This document shows positions 58,867 to 64,000 of a stretch of 64,000 nucleotides of DNA, one piece after another. The notes under the pieces are model-generated. The model saw only the letters and a list, made by a program, of their open reading frames with translations. It searched no databases and was not told the DNA's origin. The DNA comes from Impatiens glandulifera. Its lineage: Eukaryota; Streptophyta; Magnoliopsida; Ericales; Balsaminaceae. Made by a program: the position numbers and the translations under genes. The first letter of the stretch is position 1; each line of letters begins with the position of its first letter. Location: contig NC_061862.1 in the NCBI RefSeq assembly GCF_907164915.1, forward strand, positions 79,635,718-79,699,717. The letters run 5' to 3'.

Positions 58867-59765
58867 ACCCTGATAGAGGTTCTCATTGTATTTGTCGAGG
58901 CATTTGCACATATAGTCTACCCCATTTTGAACTTCCAAACATTCTGTGTTTTGATTGCAAGTACATATCTTAACATCCATGGTCGCCTCGTCGCACGTCT
59001 TATCACTTGCAGCCCCATTCAAGCACCACCGATTTGGTCCTCCTTAGGCAACTTTTTCTTGAGATGCTTGCTTGAGAAATGGTAGACGCTTATATCTGCA
59101 ATAAAAGCGTAACCACAATGATTAAAGCCGACCACCTTGGAATGATTGTAAAAATTGAGAACTTTATTTCTCAAAGACTGTATTTTGAGTATCGAGACTT
59201 GACAACACCCTAAATCATCACACCTTCCGTCTTGAAAGTTAGTGAGGTTGGCACAATAGGACAGTAGGACGTACAGACGGTGAAAAACGTCATATGCCAA
59301 TATTTTGGTTCTCCATTTGACCATATGTATCGTATCCCAAAACTGTGAACTTGTTTTTTATAGTTGACACAACGAATGAACCTATGGTCCACCGATCATT
59401 TATTCGGATGGATTGAAGTTTCCCGGACTCATTATAACAGTCTTCTTCAATGTTGTTCATTAAAATTTTGATATGTCGAGTAGAAACATTGATTTGGCTG
59501 ATCTGGAATGTTAGATGAGTGGTTACTTCTTCTTCAGTCCACCAATATAATTCGCCATTGTCCTTTCATGTCAAATGAAAGCTTTGACCATGGTAGGTGT
59601 CGTTAGCTAAATAACATGCTTTAGTGGTACCAAACGGGTAATGAATTGATATTTCCCCACATGTCCTGTTGTAGAACTGGCTCTCAGCAGCAACTAATTC
59701 GCAAGCAACAACTAATTCGCAATCATACAACTATATGAAAAATATGATCATTAACAATTATTTTG
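57270..59765 (-). pseudogene. WAK pseudogene, near full length, from signal region to kinase end
   Basis: On the - strand: a weak signal/leader region (~59,700-59,765), then YNRTCGEISIHYPFG (the WAK wall-binding start), CYLANDTYHGQSF, VSTRHIKILMNNIEEDCYNE, TIGSFVVSTIKNKFTVLGYD, GCCQVSILK-type CC motif, VGFNHCGYAFIADISVY, the EGF exon (CTCNQNTECLEVQNGVDYMC), a calcium-binding EGF start (NINECNDPKINDCEKS, ~58,790), the transmembrane exon (58,615-58,690), intron, and a kinase exon down to ~57,340. Damage: TGA near 59,570, frame changes in exon 1, and indels through the kinase. Because it keeps every exon in order it is the best guide to the ancestral gene of this cluster. Confidence 0.88.
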
Positions 59766-61971
59766 GTAGCTTCCTTAGCATATTTAAATGTTTCTTATAA
59801 AAGTGATTCGATGATCGATCTTTTTTTGCAACCACATAAATAAGCATGGAAAAAACTCATTAAGAAGAACGAACATACACAATAAAAATTAGGCAAGCTT
59901 TGTATCCTTCCTTCACCGCTGGAACCGTTAGAAAACCCCTTTCGGTTCCATGGAAGCTCGAAGTTCGAGAATTCAACATCGGTTTGCTTGCCAGGATTCT
60001 TTTTTATAATAAAACATTGTTTTACAAGAATTTAGATAATTTTTGACAACTTATAAAATTAATTAAAAAAAATTAATTTTGAGTTCAAATTTTAATAATA
60101 TGAGGATTTACAATAACTCCCATGAATATTTAGAACATCATCCCAAAGTAGCAATCGACATGGGTGATGATTAATTCATTCAAAACAGTTTATGGCCAAA
60201 TATCAAGTTTTGGGTTTTAAAGTTGTTTTAAAGTGTAAAGAGCTTTCCAACAGCCTCCTTATATTTCATATACATGATTGATACCAAAATATGAACATTG
60301 ATTGTTCATTTGAATCAGTTCAAGAACTCAAGATTTTCATTTATTTTATAAATTTTGATTTTGTTCAAACATGATCGGGATGGATCAAACATGATGCAAG
60401 TAGATGTCCAACATCATTAGAAACATGTTGAGAAACTTTTTAAGTTGTTGTTCTTGAGGATTAACCCAAGAATATAAATCATGATTTTTGGATTTTTCAA
60501 TTTCAAATTTGGGTTTTTCTTTTTAAGACCGATTGATCGGTTTTGGCTTTCACAAAAAAGCTCATAAATGATACTAAGATCGATTTCCAATCATTAAATT
60601 CAAAAACCAGAAACCATACAAACTAATGAAAACTGAAATATAAAAATTTCAATTTAAAACTGGAAGTATGAATTTAAGGATGATTAAAAGCTTAACAAGT
60701 ATTGGAGAACACTTCTTAGACCTTAATGTAGCTTTGGGGATGCTTAGATTCAAGCCTTAAGGCCTTACATAGAATTTCAAAAAATCCAGCAAGTTTGAGC
60801 TTTAATGACGGATTTTCTGAAAATTTAGATTGGAAGTTGGAGACTAGATCTCTTGGCTTCGAAATTGTTGATTCATGCCTATAGATGTAGGGAAATAATC
60901 ACCATGGTAGGGTGATCATTTCACCATTTGAATCATCCGAAATGGTGGACTAACAGACGAGTTCTATCTTTGAAAAAACAAAAATGGCTTCCGTTCTTAT
61001 CTTTTTGGCGTTCGGGATGAATAAGACAGTCGTAGACGAAACAGAATCGTTTTGGTCGTTGTTGGCGAACACAGAGCATTCCGTCAAGGGGCGAGCGTTC
61101 CGTCCGCATTGGAGTGACCGTTTGATGACCCACTACTTCAAGTGCGCGTCTTCTTTTGCTGTAGAGGGAAACACGTTCTACTTTTAGCCGTTTGATGACA
61201 ATCCAATGTCCATCCAATGGTTATAACCATTCTTTTGAATTTCTGCTACACCCTTTTGACTTTAATTTTTATTTTAAAACACAAGGGTTTGTTTGAAATT
61301 GTTTTTCCTTCCACCCTTTTAACTTTCATTTTGATCTTTAAAATACACAAAATATTACAATAAACATGACAAATATTTTGTCAATTTATTTTATTTTATT
61401 TTATTTTTGGATTAAATAAATAATTTTTGGAAAATTATTTATTTTAATCGCTTGATTTTTCTAAAATTATTGTAAGATAAAATGAGTACAACATTTATCC
61501 CAAATAATTTTATTTTTTGCTTTGACCATTTTTCTTAATTAATTAGATTTTAATTAGGTTTTGGTCTTAGGGTTAATTATTTTGATTTTATTTATTCAAG
61601 AATAAATTAAAATAATTATTTTAATTTTATAATTTGGGTAGGTAGATTTTTAGTGCTTATAGAGTTCCACTCTCAAATCGAGTTTTAATACAACAAACTG
61701 GTTTTTGAAAACGATGATTTGAGTATGACATCTAACATCATGGTATCTTATCTAATTTATAATGAGGGTGTTTAGAAAGATAGAACCTGTAGCATGCTAA
61801 TTGTTGGATTGCCATGGTGATGATGTGTATAGTATTTCGTTGATGTGTTTTCAAGCATTGTTTTATGGATATTTCCTTGGTGATTATCTTAACAAGGATA
61901 AATCTTGAGAATAACGTTTTACAGATCTCAATAAAGTACCCGTAAATTTTGGAAGATAGAGATAATCATAG
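59766..61971. other. No gene recognised
   Basis: Non-coding by appearance. A less AT-rich island at 60,900-61,200 has open frames on both strands (94 codons on -, 67 on +) with no domain. TTTTATTTTATTTTATTT runs lie near 61,385. The long non-coding stretch may be LTR-derived, but no element ends could be fixed. Confidence 0.45.
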
Positions 61972-63626
61972 TGTTAGATAAATTAAATAATTAATTAGTA
62001 AGTAATTAATTATATAAAAGTATTAACCAAGTTAATTTTTGTGCAGGATAAAGGAAACTGAAAAGTAAAGATGTTCGGTTTTCCTTAAAAGACAAATGCA
62101 AAATTCAACAGAACTGAAACCGGTATCTTCGACTTATAAAAGATGGCGCAACTGGTTATCAGTTCGACTATTTATCAAAGAGGTGCAACCGGTAATGAAA
62201 ATAGGGTTTACCGCTCAATCAGTTGACCGGTAGACTTATCGGTGATATGGTATGAAGCAGAACTGGTAATCCGACCGGTAGTCTAAAGATGTTGCAAATC
62301 GGTATTATCGGATCAACTCTATGATCAGTCATTTATAAGAAGAAGAACCGGTAGTGGATCGGTTCGGTAATCAAAATCGGCTTTACCGCTTAGCAAGTTG
62401 ACCGGTAGTATCTTCGGCTTATAAAAGACAGCGCAATCGGCAGTTAGTCCGGTAGTCTATCCGGTATTATACGAAATCAGTAGAATGACCGATTTTTACT
62501 CCACGAAGGAGAAATCGGTAATCCGATCGGCAATTTGACCGATAAAATCCAAGAATCAGAACCGGTTTTATGCTAAAATAGCCTTATGCTAAGCGCAGCT
62601 GGCAGTTTCCTTTTTAGTGCTAGACAAAACCAATTTGGTAATTACAGAAGGGATTCTTCACATATCCAAACTGTATTATTGTCGTTTTAATACAAGTCTG
62701 ATGAAACCTTCTTGGGAGCAGAAGTCTGTCAAATAAATTCATACCACTATTTCGGTTAAGGCCAACACAGTCCACTTGGAGCAGATATTTATCACATTAT
62801 TCTAGACAGCCAAATCATTAGAAGACAAATCTGTATGCTGATCTGCTCCTCAGAAATCATTAATCAAATTAATGCCATGTTGACTTATATCAAACAAGAT
62901 CAGAGGATATCCCAAAGTTGTACTCTACCGATCCTCAATCAATCAGTTTCAAGAAACGAAGTACCATCAAAGAAATATATTCGTTGATAGAGAAGAATAT
63001 GACCGTTGTCATATTCTTTATTTAAGAGAATAGAGCTCAACCGGATCAACAACCTAGCACACAATAGCAATCCTGTTGACAATCTCCACAACCGTACTTA
63101 TTGCTTTTCATCTATTGTTATCAAATCATTCAAGCTTTCAAACAGTGTGTTAGAAACTCAAGTGTATTACAATATCATCTATTCTGTGTGAGTGGTGAGA
63201 ATTGTAAGTTGATAGAATTTGTTTTTGTTCAACAGAGTGAACTTTATTGAGAGGTCGAAAACGAGCAGTAAATAAGCCTCGGGTGTTCGACATAAGAATT
63301 GTAAACAGTCTGAATATTTTGAGTGAATATCCTTCTCAAAGTTTGAGAAGAAGGGGGTGACGTAGAAGCTTTATCTCTGAACATTCATAAATCTTGTATT
63401 GTGTTCTCCTTTTACTTTGTGTTCTCTTATTACTGACTAAACCGTGCACTCGTTGCTTCAAGTTGAAACGAACATTTCCGCGCTTAAACTCGGTTCAAGA
63501 GTTTATGACAACTTGCGAAGTATAGAAACTAATATTAACCTCTAACATGGTTATTATCAACTAGTGTGTGTGTAAGCATTCACCCTAGCAAGACCCTAAT
63601 CTCCTTCAACGATCCCGATCCTAACA
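61972..63626 (+). repeat. Copia 5' LTR, 1,655 bp, with ACCGGTA repeats
   Basis: Starts TGTTAGATAAATTAAATAAT and ends GATCCTAACA. The first 600 bp hold many CCGGTA/ACCGGT words and imperfect internal duplications: TTTACCGCTCAATCAGTTGA (~62,200) against TTTACCGCTTAGCAAGTTGA (~62,380), and two CTTATAAAAGA boxes (~62,136 and ~62,420). Confidence 0.82.
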
Positions 63627-63628
63627 AG

Positions 63629-63640
63629 TGGTATTAGAGC
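63629..63640 (+). other. Copia primer-binding site (tRNA-iMet type)
   Basis: TGGTATTAGAGC, two bases after the LTR end; one transition from the usual TGGTATCAGAGC. Confidence 0.88.
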
Positions 63641-63675
63641 AACTAGTCTCTATACTCAAGCAACCAGACGTCAAC

Positions 63676-64000
63676 ATGTCTTACATCGAAAAGGCTCCAC
63701 TACTCGAAAGCGAAGACTTCATAAATTGGAAGCTACGCATGCAAATGTACCTAACTACCATAGACGATGAAATGATGTTCATCATCTCTGACGGTCCAAT
63801 AACGATTGACAAGGATAGGAGCGAATGGACATCTGAGGACAGAAGAAGGAACAACCTTGAAAATCTCGGCAGAAATGCCATCTACAAAACCTTGGACAAA
63901 AACACTTTCGCCAAGATCAGAGAATTCACTACTACAAAAGAAGTGTGGGAGACAGTTATCCAACTTCACGAAGGAAACGAGAGAACCAAGGAAACAAAGA
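63676..64000 (+). CDS. Copia gag, N-terminal part (open to window end)
   Basis: Capsid precursor of the retrotransposon. ATG at 63,676 opens MSYIEKAPLLESEDFINWKL and continues without a stop for 108 codons to the edge. The UBN2/gag pattern is visible: NWKLRMQMYL, IDDEMMFIISDGP, W-x-n-D-RRRNNLENLGRNAIYK, FAKIREFTTTKEVWETVIQL and HEGNERTKETK. With an intact LTR and primer site this may be a young element; the rest lies outside. Confidence 0.9.
   Translation, partial: MSYIEKAPLLESEDFINWKLRMQMYLTTIDDEMMFIISDGPITIDKDRSEWTSEDRRRNNLENLGRNAIYKTLDKNTFAKIREFTTTKEVWETVIQLHEGNERTKETK

Larger units (their letters stand above)
61972..64000 (+). mobile_element. Second Ty1/copia element, 5' part (runs off the window)
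   Basis: Complete 5' LTR (61,972-63,626), tRNA-iMet primer site and gag start, all intact so far. The candidate target duplication on the left is CATAG (61,967-61,971); the right flank lies outside the window. Confidence 0.9.

Overview
The window is nuclear DNA from a flowering plant, most likely a eudicot. It is AT-rich, carries spliced genes with GT-AG introns, contains Ty1/copia, Ty3/gypsy and CACTA elements primed or arranged in plant fashion, and is full of wall-associated kinase (WAK) sequence. Species cannot be fixed from the sequence alone. The only gene that reads through without damage is a 13-exon group-1 sulfate transporter (46,096-49,231, + strand, 643 aa).

From 1 to 45 kb the window is a decayed, re-expanded WAK cluster. 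Three WAK loci can be traced in the same orientation (remains ending at 4.3 kb, 13.4-22.3 kb, 27.9-43.5 kb), separated by related intergenic spacers (A 4.3-13.4 kb, B 22.3-27.9 kb, C 43.5-45.0 kb). All three loci are pseudogenes. Locus 1 ends in a tandem array of ~655-bp units, each carrying a reversed piece of the WAK kinase N-lobe (1-3,269, plus a longer sixth unit). Locus 2 has expanded into a ~9-kb array that alternates reversed kinase pieces, forward activation-loop pieces, EGF-exon chimeras and a dispersed ACACGA-rich repeat. Locus 3 is split twice: by a 7.5-kb CACTA transposon in its first exon (27,987-35,517) and by a 5.6-kb gypsy element in an intron (37,104-42,711). Spacer A carries a 5'-truncated copia element (5,229-8,177) inside a composite insertion flanked by 38-bp direct repeats. 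Spacer B carries a small PIF/Harbinger-like element. The uninterrupted copies of these places elsewhere in the window serve as empty-site references.

From 45 to 53 kb lies the sulfate transporter, with a degenerate copy of its exon 3-4 region 4 kb downstream (53,120-53,447). From 55.6 to 59.8 kb two further WAK pseudogenes stand tail to tail and form a long inverted repeat (arms ~1.6 kb, loop ~50 bp), a plausible hairpin-RNA source. The right edge enters a second copia element: a complete 1,655-bp 5' LTR (61,972-63,626), a tRNA-iMet primer site and an open gag start that runs off the window.

The most unusual content is the turning of a receptor-kinase gene into satellite-like DNA, with enough copies and breakpoints in one window to order the rearrangements. 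All alignments, copy comparisons and exon borders were made by eye.
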